Source: Haplosporangium gracile (Eukaryota; Mortierellomycota; Mortierellomycetes; Mortierellales; Mortierellaceae). From it: DNA of 27,311 nucleotides. The stretch spans positions 1 through 27,311 of the forward strand of contig JAAAUF010000574.1 of the NCBI GenBank assembly GCA_015499985.1, in the 5' to 3' direction. Below are positions 9,301-19,500 of the stretch, one piece after another. The position numbers and the translations under genes are program-made. Positions within the stretch are counted from its first letter, which is position 1. Each line of letters starts with the position of its first letter. The notes under the pieces were generated by a model that ran no database searches, was not told the DNA's origin, and saw only the letters and a program-made list of their open reading frames with translations.

Positions 9301-11580
9301 GGCCAGGCATTTGGGTGCCAATGTTCAGGGCACCAAAGGCGAGGGTGAGTGAGTCGACAGTGGTGCTGTTAGGGGTTCCACTGATGCTCACAGCAGCACC
9401 AGCGCCACTAGTGTACAAAGTCAAGAGCTCCATGCCCTCGGGAGTGGCAGCAGGGTTAATCGACGAAGTGGCGGCAATGGTGTTTGCACCTGGCACAAGG
9501 TTCAAGTTGGGCATGGTGACCGTACCCAGAGTGGTGCTGCTGTAGATAAGGTCGAGGGTTACATCGCCAGCGCTCAAAGAGATCGAAGAAGGGTTGACAA
9601 TCACGACAGAGATGGCCATAGTCAACTCGGTAGCGGTTCCAGAGACGACCTGAAGCGAAGAAATGGCGGGCGCTGGGTTGGCAAGGCTCTGAAGACCACT
9701 GAGAGCAGTCGAGGCATTGAAGGGGATGTTGACTAGATTAACTGTTCCGATCGAAGTGTTGGCGTAAACAGAGGCTTCACCGACTACATTGAAAGGAAGG
9801 TCGGCACCGACAGTCAAGTCGCGGTTGAACTCTTGGAAGGCGTTGTGAGACGCGTCGGGCACAATGAGGGGGGTCTGCAACAAGTTGAAGGTCAGAGTAC
9901 CCGCGGCCATGTTGGAGCTTGAAGGATTGTAGGTTGAGTTCAAGTTGGCGATAGCGACCCCACCGCGGGCGATGGTAAACGAGTTGGCGACCTGAGTGAA
10001 GGAGATATTGAAGCCAAAACCATCAGGTAGACTGTAGTTGGCAACAACACCAGTCGAAGTGGCGGTGGGCTCATAAGCGGTAGGAGGCGTAAAGACCAGA
10101 CCCAAGGCGCCGAGGTTCAAGGCCTTGATGAGTTGCAGAGGAGTGGGACTCTGAAGAGGGACGGTCAAGTTGAGCTGCTTGACGGCAGAAGAGAGCCAAC
10201 CGACCGAGTTGACGCCATCGGGCTTGACTTCGTAACCAGTGGCAATAGTGTCGGTGACCAAGTTGCCGACGTAGCGGGACATCAACTCGGAGGTGGTCGC
10301 AAGCCCCTCAGGAGTTGTCTGGGGGACGAGGTAACCTTGCATGCTCAAGGTCTGGGCGCCACGGACCATGGTCAGGTTGGAAGAGGTGACATATCCCATC
10401 AAGCTGTTCTTATAGGAAATGGCCAGGGTCAAAGAACCCATATACATTTGGATGGCCGAAGGGTTGGTGATACTGGTGTCGATGTCAACTAGAATACCCT
10501 TTCCACCTGGGTCATCCCCAGGGAGTGAGAACTTTTCAATCTTGATACCAGTCAGACCATGGAACGCTAAGCACATCCAAAATAAAAAAAAAAAAAAAAA
10601 AAAATACTTAAATACTCAAGTAAAATATATAGAACTCAAAACAATAAACGCTATCCAGTAATAAGCATCAATGTCATGATTGCGTACCATTGACCGTAAT
10701 GTCTTTGTTCAGGTTGAGGTTCTTGACGGTGTGACTGAGAGCCTTGACGGTCAGCTTCCCCTCAAGATGCCAAACAAAGGTCTCAGCATTGAGCATGTAG
10801 CCAGAGAACTCGGCGAATGCAGCGGCATCGGTGATCAGGAAATTGCTCTGCAGGTTTAAGGTACCATGCCCACCACTGGTTTGCGGCCGCGTAAAAGTGA
10901 CAAAAAGGACAAAGAAATAGCTGTGAAAAATGCTGCTGCCAGTTATAAATAAGCGCCCTTCAACACGATAACAAGAAGAAAAAAAACGACTTACGAGGCG
11001 GTGCTGGTTCCGGGAATGACGGTTGTGCCGAGGACCTTGTTGTTCCAGGAGACAGTGACAGTGCCAGGGAAGGAGATGTCGGCGTGGAAGGGTCCAGTGT
11101 GATCCATCTCACCGACCATGACAATATCCATCGATGTTGCGGTGGGGTTTGTGATATCCTATTCAACGAATGCGCGTCAGTTGAGTTTATTCATCGTGCA
11201 TACACCAGTTAAAGGCAGAAATGAGAAAGGGAAGATGGAAGTGGTGGTTGTCATTTGCACAGACTGGTAGGTCGATTGGTTCACAAATTCACCTAAACAG
11301 GCACACGATAATACAAAGAAAGCGACACCCTGATAAAACTTACAATCTGAGAAAGGTTAATGGTAGCCTTATTCATCAACCCCTGGGCAATTTTGGGCAT
11401 GATCACATAAAGGGCCAGCACAACAGCAATGATGAGAGCAATGATGGCCTGAGGGATGCAGAAGATCCAGAACTTGCGACGGCGGTAGAACTTGGGGCGG
11501 ACTGCAGACTGCTTGACATCCTCATACTCGTCAAACTCTTCATTTTGATGGTCTTCGTCTTCGCGGATATCGAACGCCAT
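6368..11580 (-). CDS. Single-pass membrane protein with about ten DUF3712/LEA-2-like repeats
   Basis: Four exons on the minus strand: 11580-11344, 11158-10995, 10875-10688, 10566-6368; 1,595 residues. Topology: an acidic cytosolic N-terminus, a basic stop (RPKFYRRRK), then one membrane helix at about 37-61, so the large C-terminal part should lie outside the cytosol (cell surface or vacuole lumen). That part repeats a module built around a D/V-x-NP-S/T motif (DITNPTATSMD, SITNPSAIQM, VIVNPSSISL, INNPSETSF, LANPSTIGM, IHNPSQLTL) beginning near residues 80, 227, 407, 518, 647, 817, 966, 1090, 1248 and 1385. This matches fungal DUF3712, related to the LEA-2 beta-sandwich fold. A CxxC pair (CDTCVW) lies near 1087. 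The last 65 or so residues are Pro/Thr/Ser-rich, probably O-glycosylated. Function is unknown. LEA-2 proteins such as yeast Vac7 and Tag1 have been proposed to handle lipids, which would be an inference here. Confidence 0.88.
10567..10687 (-). other. DUF3712 gene intron 3
   Basis: GTACGC donor and CTTAG acceptor on the minus strand, phase 1. Splicing joins KDITVN to AFHGLTGIKI. A run of 21 T (coding strand) lies 16 nt before the acceptor. Confidence 0.88.
10584..10604 (+). repeat. A21 homopolymer inside DUF3712 intron 3
   Basis: An uninterrupted run of 21 A on the plus strand. In the sense of the gene it is a T21 polypyrimidine tract upstream of the 3' splice site. Confidence 0.95.
10876..10994 (-). 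other. DUF3712 gene intron 2
   Basis: GTAAGT donor and AACCAG acceptor on the minus strand, phase 2. Splicing gives VIPGTSTASGGHGTLNLQSN, a continuous first repeat module. Confidence 0.88.
11159..11343 (-). other. DUF3712 gene intron 1
   Basis: GTAAGT donor and GAATAG acceptor on the minus strand, phase 0. Splicing joins the membrane-anchor exon (ending INLSQI) to DITNPTATSMD, the first NP motif. Confidence 0.88.
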
Positions 11581-11606
11581 TCTTAACTATGGATATTATG
11601 TGGAGA

Positions 11607-11616
11607 NNNNNNNNNN
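11607..11616. other. Assembly gap (10 N)
   Basis: Ten consecutive N, directly followed by a run of 26 A. A fixed 10-N block usually marks a scaffold join, so the true distance and sequence here are unknown. It falls in the 5' leader of the DUF3712 gene. Confidence 0.97.
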
Positions 11617-11642
11617 AAAAAAAAAAAAAAAAAAAAAAAAAA
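11617..11642 (+). repeat. A26 homopolymer at the gap edge
   Basis: An uninterrupted run of 26 A adjoining the N block. It probably caused the assembly break. Confidence 0.95.
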
Positions 11643-12826
11643 GAATAGCGCTGAGACTGCAAATCAAAGAAACCACTGGGAAGCAAACAAGGATGGGAAA
11701 TGAGGTATATGGGTGGAGGGAAGGGCGGAGGGAAGGGTGGAGGGAAAGGGACGAAGGAGAAGGAAGGGTTGGAAGGGAACCAAATGCCAAGGGAAACCGT
11801 TCCTTCGAGGGGAGAGCTGTCCTTTTAATACGAAAGCGTCTTTTTCAAGGACCCAGCTTCTCGCCGCGGCGCATTTGTTTTATTTTCTTTATTTCTGAAT
11901 AAACAGAACACAAGAGTAGGGAGTGTTGCGGCATGGATTGCGTGTTCGTTTGTGTATTCGTATTTGTGCACGATGCAGGTAAACTGTAGGTCGAATCCAG
12001 GCACATGTGGACTTTAGTAATGACAAAGAGGAAAACATCGACAACAACAAACAATAAAAAGGACATCGACTTGAACAGAGCAGAAGACAAAATGTAAAAG
12101 AGAAAGTGAGAGAAGAGAGGAGCGGGTATGTTTGTTCCACAAGCTGGTCGCATGTTGCTTTTTACAATGTTGTCCTTTCAGGTTGTGCCTGAATCTGCGC
12201 CTGTAATGTAGACTTTCTTTATGCTATACATTTGGTCCTGTTACAAATGTCTACACCATTGAATGACAAACATCACTCAAGGAAAAGTGAGATAAAACTC
12301 TCACACCTACTCCTACCTCCTTCATCCTCCTGCCATCCCTCTTTGCCATGCCCTCCTCTCTCTCCACAGTTGGCTTCAATTCCCAAAAGTCACTCCGAGC
12401 ACCCAGCCCAAAAAAAATAATCAAAAAAGGCGAAGAGTAAAAAAAAACAGACAGGAGAATAATCGAGAGTCAGTCCTTCATTCTTCCTTTCCCTCCAGTC
12501 TCTCATTCTCATTTCATGTGTCTCCACATACAACAGAGTGCTAATTCATGTCAACTGAATGCTCTTATCTCCACCAGCAAAGGATAAAAAAATGCCCGCT
12601 ACCGCCTCCCTTCCTCTATTACAAGGAGAACACCTCAAAATGACTTCCACCTGGTTGAACATTCGTTCTTTCTTGTCGTCGTCCTTTTTCCCTTTCAGGC
12701 ATCTGCAACTTTGTTCACTCTCCAACTTGTTTGACTCTTTGCGCTATTTATGTTTTTCCTTTTCCTTCTCTTTTCGCTTTCTACAGCTACAAAACAGGAT
12801 AAAAAGAAAGAAAAACATAAAAACAC

Positions 12827-12868
12827 CAAACAAAGGCAAACAACAAACAAAGGCAAACAACAAACAAA
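12827..12868. repeat. 17-bp tandem repeat, 2.5 copies
   Basis: CAAACAAAGGCAAACAA at 12827-12843 and again, identical, at 12844-12860, followed by a partial third copy. Non-coding. Confidence 0.9.
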
Positions 12869-14088
12869 ATTGACTTATGCACTCTTAGAAAAAAAACCTG
12901 AACACAAGTATATAAAATAGGTGAGCGATTTCCTCGTTACTGTCCAACTGACCCAACTCCTGCCTATCTGAGGCATTCTTGTTCAGTTGTTCAACTTACG
13001 AAAACGAAAGCAGAGTATGTCTTCCAGGCTTGAGATCTTCCGTTCTACCTTCCTCTTACTTTCTCCTTGCTCCTTCGTCATTTACTACAACAAAGTAAAA
13101 GCGTCTTTACATTCTTCCTCCTCGCTCGTTTTACTGAACGTACTACTGTAGATAGCAGAGGCTTTTATTCAGAAAGTGATAGATGATGAATGTAGTTCTT
13201 TGGTTTTCCCTCCCCAATTTTGCGTTTGCCGTTAGTAAGCGCAAAAAGGAAAACAAAAGCAAAGAAGAAAAAAAAACAAACTGTGTGGAGGCGGAAGAAA
13301 GGATAGGAGAAAAAATTCAAGTTTTTTTTTTCGCCTCCTCCACCCTACCTGTTTGCTTGTCAACGGTAAGACAGGAGTGATGGGATGAAAGAGGCATGTT
13401 TTGTTTTTCCTTTCACGAGCACGCATCCAGACGTTCGCATCAAGAACTTTTTTTGTGTTGTTGTCAGCTGAAGATCTGGAGGAAGTTGAAGACGAATTAA
13501 AGGAGGTGAGGCGAGGGAGAAGAGGAGGGGCCTGTACTGATACCAACACTGTTAAGTCTATACACTTTGAAAGAAGGGTAAGGATGAACAACAAACTCTA
13601 AAAAATGAAAAAAAGGTAAGGTGGTGTCTGGAAAAACAAGTAGCTGGCATGCTCCGAGCCCTCTTTCGTATTCAATTGTCCATATCAGTTACCTTGTTGT
13701 TTTCTAATGCGACAAAGCTCATTGTTACCAACAGACATGGGGTGAACCAAGAGGCAAGAAATGCGGACAGGATTGATCAAACAATTGTTATGTTTTTTAT
13801 TACCTATTTTTGCTTGTAGTACATTCATGCCCATGACCCCTAAGGCGATTCGTTATTGTTTTCCCATCTTTCAAGTGCTCTTATTTACAACCCCTGCAGG
13901 TAACTTCTTCTTCTCCAATAACAACACCGAAAAAAATATCCTCCTTCTCATATTCTCCCACCGTCCATTTGCTCTCACCTATTCTTCCGGATTGTTTTGC
14001 CCCACCTCTTCATTCGACGCGTGCGTTGTGCTTGTTAATTTGTCCCATGTCCGAGCTGAATCTGTACGAGGCGCGATGAAAAGGACCA

Positions 14089-14094
14089 TTTATT
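14089..14094 (-). terminator. AATAAA poly(A) signal of the KCH-like gene
   Basis: Minus-strand AATAAA about 110 nt beyond the stop at 14205-14207. Confidence 0.5.
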
Positions 14095-14204
14095 ATCTTA
14101 GACAGTATAGCATGTCAACCCATGGATCCTCTTGCCTCCTTCCTCTTTGTCCACTTCGGCTATTTGTGCCAGCGTACAGTGGGTCATTTGACTATTGGCT
14201 ATAC

Positions 14205-16003
14205 CTAAACATCCACCCGCGTGTTGTTGTAGTTATTATTGTTGTAATAATTGTTGTTGTTTTGTTGTTGCTGGGGGCGGTTCTGCCATGGTGGCGACGG
14301 GACTACATCCGAAGGTGGCACAGGCGGCCTCCATTCCATAGGTTCATAAAGTTCCTTATTGTCTCCATACTTTTCCCGCATCCGCTGCAGATGCTGCACC
14401 TGCGCATATGAGAATGATCCAGGTACAGGTGCAGGATACGAGGATGTCGGTGGTGGCGACGCTGAATTCGAACTAGACCCCGGTGCTGATGTAAGTTTTT
14501 CCGTCATCTCTATTCTTTCACTGTTACTTCCTGTCCGTAGAGGTGGACCAGATGAGATGGGCCGCGCCCTGTAGGCATAGTGGCTATAATCGATACCGTC
14601 GTCCTGGGTCTCTGTGTCCCATGCCAATGAAGCGAGAGAGAGGTCAATTCCTCCCTCTGGTCCAATTCCTGCTTCTTCGTCCGCTCTGTACTGTCCCATT
14701 TGCTGCGCCAGCTGATCGTGCTGTCGAAGTGGTGCTCCTGTTCCCCCTCCTGGTGTCTTGGCCAGTTTAAACAACCGAACGATCCTATTTTACGTGCATA
14801 AGAAATATTTGATTAATTTGCTGGTAATATTCAAACAGATAAAAGGTGCGTGTACGACATTAAGACTGCCATTTCTGACAAGCTGCACCCAAACGGCCAT
14901 TTTTTTCACTCTTTTCGAGCATAAGCCAGAAGTAGAAAAAAAAACAACTCCTACCTCACATTCAAATTGCGCTGGCAGTAGGTATGCAAGTACTCATCCT
15001 TCCTCAGCGATATCAACCTGCCGTTACGGACCATCACCAACACGACCAGAGCACCCAGAAACTGGAACAAGTTGCACAACTGCAACATGATATTACACGC
15101 CAGTACGAAGTGCGTGAATACTGTCAGCTCTGGTATGTTCAATGTTGGTGGCAGTCCTTGGTTGACGAGCGATCTTTGGTGGGCGACTTGACCGAGGATT
15201 GTGCAATTAATAACCAGACGAGGGAGGTCGCATAGGAGGTGCTGCATCCAATCTATTGTTTTCATAGAGAATCCAGATCCAAGTACGAAACAGCAAATGA
15301 AGGAGAAGGGAGGGCATTAATTATGGAACGCCTGGGAAATTACGGAGAGGAGGAGGATGTGTAGGCGAAAATCAGAAGTTGCCAAGGCAAGGACTACCAC
15401 AGCCCTTATTATCTTAGCGTAGTCATATTTTCAGAACCATATGTTACCTCTCAGCGTAAACCACGTAAAATAGACGAGCGCATCCCGCTTCCCATACCCC
15501 TGCCCAACCCGCTCAAAGAACAAAAACTTGTCCCGACTCGTCAAACACACAAACCGATACGCCTCCCTCGTCACAAAAATGCCCTGAATATTCCCCTTCG
15601 TCAGAACCTGACCCGCCCTCCATCCTCCATAGATCATTATCCCGATTGACCCCGCTGTGGCGAGCGCATAGATAACCAATCCTGAACTGCTCCCTTTGCC
15701 CGCAGACCCGCGGACCCAAGCGGAGAGGAAGGCGAGAGAGAAACAATCGAGGAGGAGGGCGAGGATGGGTTTGAAGAGGAGGAGACCGAAAAGGTACTGC
15801 TTGATGGTGGAATGCTTTTGCGGGTTGGCGACGGAGGCGAGGTCGAGCTCTTTGGAAAAGATGGGGATTGTAATGGGTGATGCGGAAAGAAGGATTGATC
15901 CGGCTCGGGCTGGGGGTGCGGTGAAGTTGTAGGAGTTGGAGGAGGATGGTGGAGGAGGAGCTCCTTGGAAGGGACGTGGTGGTGTTGGCAGCGGCGGCTC
16001 CAT
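14205..16003 (-). CDS. KCH1-like fungal low-affinity potassium transporter
   Basis: Three exons on the minus strand: 16003-15448, 15252-14955, 14784-14205; 477 residues. Yeast Kch1/Kch2 are plasma-membrane proteins that promote low-affinity K+ uptake and help activate Ca2+ influx during pheromone and stress responses. Seen: a Pro-rich N-terminus; membrane segments at about 71-98 and 109-127; a DKFLFFERVGQGYGKRDALV stretch; the family signature LLCDLPRLVINCTIL near 191-205 (compare yeast TDTPRQVINGLTL); a long hydrophobic segment at 229-259; and YLHTYCQRNLNVRIVRLFK. Both introns fall inside this conserved block and splicing restores it. The C-terminal half is disordered, ending in Gln/Asn/Tyr-rich sequence. 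An in-frame ATG at 16150 would add 49 residues encoded by an octamer repeat; the ATG at 16003 is preferred. A KCH family member is likely; transport activity is inferred. Confidence 0.82.
14221..14275 (-). repeat. Trinucleotide repeat encoding a Gln/Asn-rich tail
   Basis: GTT/ATT-type trinucleotides on the plus strand, read on the minus strand as CAA, AAC and AAT codons. They encode four Gln and then Asn blocks broken by Tyr just before the stop of the KCH-like protein. Confidence 0.85.
14785..14954 (-). other. KCH-like gene intron 2
   Basis: GTAGGA donor and AAATAG acceptor on the minus strand, phase 2. Splicing gives QRNLNVRIVRLFKLAK. Reading through without splicing hits a stop at once. 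Confidence 0.85.
15253..15447 (-). other. KCH-like gene intron 1
   Basis: GTAACA donor and ACAATAG acceptor on the minus strand, phase 1. Splicing joins VYFTWFTLR to DWMQHLLCDLPRLVIN, continuous with the family pattern. Confidence 0.87.
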
Positions 16004-16083
16004 GTGCAAAGTGGGCTGGTGCTTGTATGTGTATAGGTGTGTGCTGATGTTGCGTCTGCTTTGTCCTGATAGTTCGTCTGTAT

Positions 16084-16125
16084 ATGTCGAATGTCGAGTG
16101 TTGAGTGTCAAGTGTCGAGTGCCGT
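16084..16125. repeat. Degenerate octamer repeat (GTCGAGTG-like)
   Basis: Five or so tandem variants of TGTCGAGT lie 80-120 bp upstream of the KCH-like ATG at 16003. It is either leader or promoter DNA, or coding if the upstream in-frame ATG at 16150 is used. Confidence 0.8.
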
Positions 16126-16476
16126 TAGTTGGTGTGAATGAAGATGGCAAAGTATGAGGTAAAAAGGTATAAAAGACAGAAAGGGGAGAAAGAAAAGGGC
16201 GAGTGTGGGATGGTCAGGCAGACCGGTGCGTGCCTTTTCTTAAAAAGGGGCTGTGGCCTTGTCTTGCTTATCCTCTGTCCATCCTCGGTTTCCTTCGGAC
16301 AGACTCGACGCACTAAGAACACGAATCCCCCGTCTCGAATGACGATAAAATTGCTTCACACCCTGACTCCTCTGTTCCTGCGCCGTCCTCGCCAGGAGGG
16401 CCATTCCCTCTCAGCCACTGGGCTCAATGCAAACGACAAACGACCTACAAAGCGCAAGGCTTTCTCTTTTTATAAT

Positions 16477-16482
16477 TTTATT
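16477..16482 (-). terminator. AATAAA poly(A) signal of TEL2
   Basis: Minus-strand AATAAA 23 nt beyond the TEL2 stop at 16505-16507, in an AT-rich stretch. Confidence 0.5.
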
Positions 16483-16504
16483 TTTATCGATGTCCTGGCA
16501 GGGT

Positions 16505-19500
16505 TCACATCGATACCTTCATCAGCTCAAAACATCGCTGCAAAAGCGCGGCGCAGTACATCCTGGCCTTGTCATTACTACCCTGCTCCAGCTTCTGCGA
16601 ATCCCACAGCTCCATCGCCCACTGCTGTGTCTCCATTATCTCCACATAGAACTCGTGCAGTAACAGATCGTCCGATAGGGCGCCCGAGGCAGGAGTGAGA
16701 AGGATCAAGAGGTCAAACAAAAGACTCTCAACCAAGTCCGCATTGAATGGCATCCCTGTGGCGATGGATGACGAGGTAAGGTTTGAAAAAGATCCAGCCT
16801 CGCCCGGTAGTTTGAGGGACGTGATCGTAGGTGTCGCCAACGTCGTCCCAGATAGCATTGAAGAGAGGGAATCCATAGTTGGTGGATGTGATTTGACGCC
16901 TCCGAATGAGCTCGGCGAAGGTTGACTGGGAGGAGTATGGTATCGCAGGGCGAGCAAAAACTGGAACAACTCCCTTGTCATTGGCAGCAGATGTGGCGAG
17001 TTTCCTAACGATAAGGAAGATGAGAAAGGCATAACCATATAAGTTGGTTACGCGTTGAAAGTGACGACAACAAACTGTGATACTAAATACATGCCACATA
17101 CCTGAATAATGGACAAGGACACCCAGCGTGACGACAAACTTCTTGAGCAACATAGTAGGTGCCCTCTGAAGTGCATCATAGCCACGCTCAGTTCCTGCTC
17201 CACGATTGCCGCCCCATCGACCCAAAAGACCCCCCAAAAACACCGGTGCCAGATTAGCAAACGCGTTCGCCTTGGGTGCAGGACGACTGGCCTCAATATT
17301 GGACTTTTGTGAAAATCGACGTGTCCTTGCGAGAGAAATGGTAGAAGTGATGTTGTCGAATGATGGTCTTTGAGTTGTCGAACTAGTCGATGTCGTTGCT
17401 AGGTTGTTACTCTTGCTGCTAGGTCCCGACTGCCCCTTCGACAATGGAAGAGTTGTCTGATCGAAACCTGAGAGTTCCTGAGCACCAAGTGCAAGGGCGG
17501 TCAAAATGTTGAGCCGTTGGCCTAATGAGTTCTTTTTCTCATAGAATTGGAATGTAAGAACCCTGTAATGATAAAGATATGGAGAGTCAGATGGGTGTCG
17601 TATTTCACATATTCAATTCTCAGGTCGCACTTTGAACTCCTGGACGAGGACTTACCCAGAAACAAGCAAGGGTGATGAGATAACGAGCGCCACCAAAGCG
17701 CCCTCTCTTAGTTTGTAAAAGTCTGCTGTATCAAACGTGTCCTGAAGATGAACAAATGAATTCGCCAGTTCTTCAGCATGTTCCTCTATAGTTTCATTCA
17801 GGAACAAGAGCAAAAAGTATCAGTACGATGTCGCACAAAATTGCATATGCAGATGACATGAAAACAACACAATAACTCACCAAGTTCAAGACTTCCGACT
17901 TTGCGACGGATCAATTCTGCAGCCAATTGCAGTCCAATCTCGGTTTTTTCACGATCTTCATCCGCTCGGATATATGTGCTCAGATCTCGCAGGTACAAAG
18001 GAGGTGCCACTTTGGGGTTCTTGGCTACCCCAATATCTTCATCGGGATCCGACTCGTCCTCCATTTCATATGGCCTCAGATCGTCGTCGTCGTCACTGCT
18101 TTCGTCGTCACTTAAGTGCCTGTGAGAACGAGGAAACGCATTCGCTACCGCATCTGGATCCTCGTCGTCATCCGAATCTGTAAGTTCTAGCACCTGTGCC
18201 CCGCCACGTGTTGTATCGAAACCATGAACGGTCTGTGCATGCTTCCCTTCAGAGGTAGCAGCATCTGCTTTTGCTGTCTGTGGTTGAGGCTGATATGAGT
18301 GGATGCCATCCTTGAGCTGTACGAGAGACCGAGCAAACTTGACATCCGAGTCGGCACCATCCAATTCAAAATCTACTGGCGATCCAATAGTGTCAACCGC
18401 CCTTGAGAATTCCTCTGCAACGATCTAAAGTGTTCATAAATAACAATGGGTCAACGGTGTGACCACTTCCCGAACATTCAGCTCCTCGACAACAGCATGG
18501 AACATGGGCGCGTTGCGATCAAAGGCTGACTTACCAAGCCAATCTGCTTTCTCTTGAAAACTTCGAGTTCCAGCCAATTCCCAACTCCGTTGCCAAAGGT
18601 AGGGATCGCGTCCATTTCCAGAAGAGTCGAGGTGTTGAAGTATCCAATCATTAGAAGTAGCTGATAAGAAATATCTATATTAAACGAAAACAAGGAATGC
18701 TAAATGTTAATGAGATGCACACTTGGTCTTCTACTAAAGCTTCTTGCCAACATTGAAAAACATGAATCAGCGCGACCTACATTTTTGGTACTCCATCGAG
18801 GCATGGTTGACTAATATCGTGTCGGACCATATTGTCAAAGCTCGCATGAAGGTATGGGCGAGTACAGAATCTACAAGTTTGACAACGAGAAAATTTGTTA
18901 TGATTTGGACAAATATCTTTACTACCAAAAAATAAGACATTAAGACAATACCTTTGCGTGATTTGACACCTGTGGGCCAGCCACTCTGGATGCAGATCAA
19001 CGCACGCAGTACTCCCGATCCGTAGACACGTCCTTGGAAAAGAATCTCTTCAATCATATCGCTACTTTCTTTCTCTGGTCCGAACCCAAGCGAAAATAGC
19101 AAGTGAGCCACCTTGTGAACCTCCTGTCGTGAATCGTCCATGCTCTTCTCTGTTGAGCCGTAAAGCCGACTTGTTTCCAGTTGATTCCTGTTGAGGTACT
19201 CAGCTAGCGCAGTCAAAAATGTCTGTGCCGTCGTTGAAGTTGAGCCTGTCAAAGAGAGCTTCCATCCCAGGGCTTCCTCCGGTGCGTCCTTGTCCCAAAG
19301 AGTCGACACCACCAATTTCACAAGCGTCCCTATGGGTTTCAAAATAATAAAACAACAGGTTAAACATTGCCTTGTAAAACTGCATCCAAGACTGCAGAGA
19401 TTGAACAAGCGCAGACCAGCAGACTCTGAGCACTTACGTCCAAAACCTAACCTCAACAGCTTGGCGATCACAACTCCAAACGCCTTGGCATGGTGTCGTC

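Larger units (their letters stand above)
11643..14204. other. Long intergenic region without a recognised gene
   Basis: About 2.5 kb between the DUF3712 start and the KCH-like stop. It is rich in homopurine and homopyrimidine tracts and A runs. Open frames on both strands are short and of low complexity. It holds GGAAGGG-type repeats near 11715-11775, a 17-bp tandem repeat at 12827-12868, an isolated TATATAAAATAG box near 12909-12920 with no credible gene after it, and the 3' flank of the KCH-like gene at its right end. Confidence 0.6.
16004..16504. other. Intergenic region between TEL2 and the KCH-like gene
   Basis: 5' flank of the KCH-like gene and 3' flank of TEL2, both on the minus strand. 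It holds an octamer repeat close to the KCH-like start and the TEL2 poly(A) signal. No independent gene is recognised. Confidence 0.65.

Noticed and set aside
12559..12873. Plus-strand 104-codon open frame in the long intergenic region
   Set aside because: Low-complexity Ser/Phe/Lys composition running into the 17-bp tandem repeat. No support for a gene.
12909..12920. TATATAAAATAG box as a promoter
   Set aside because: No credible coding or RNA gene follows on either strand, so it is only mentioned within the intergenic entry.
13761..14411. Plus-strand 216-codon open frame opposite the KCH-like gene
   Set aside because: Its 3' part is the antisense of the KCH-like last exon, including the Q/N repeat. 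The 5' part is low-complexity with no family likeness.
16728..17004. Read-through C-terminus of TEL2 exon 7 without splicing intron 7
   Set aside because: It stays open, but the encoded residues show no TEL2 likeness. The other frame of the same DNA encodes the conserved ALRYH and terminal helices and joins in frame by a GT-AG intron.
17075..17101. Alternative 27-nt TEL2 intron ending at a nearer CAG
   Set aside because: Far shorter than all other introns here, and it leads into the wrong frame.
18767..18950. Unspliced extension of the TEL2 N-terminal open frame through intron 2
   Set aside because: The intron is open by chance. Splicing at GTATTG...TTGTAG removes non-family sequence and keeps the frame.
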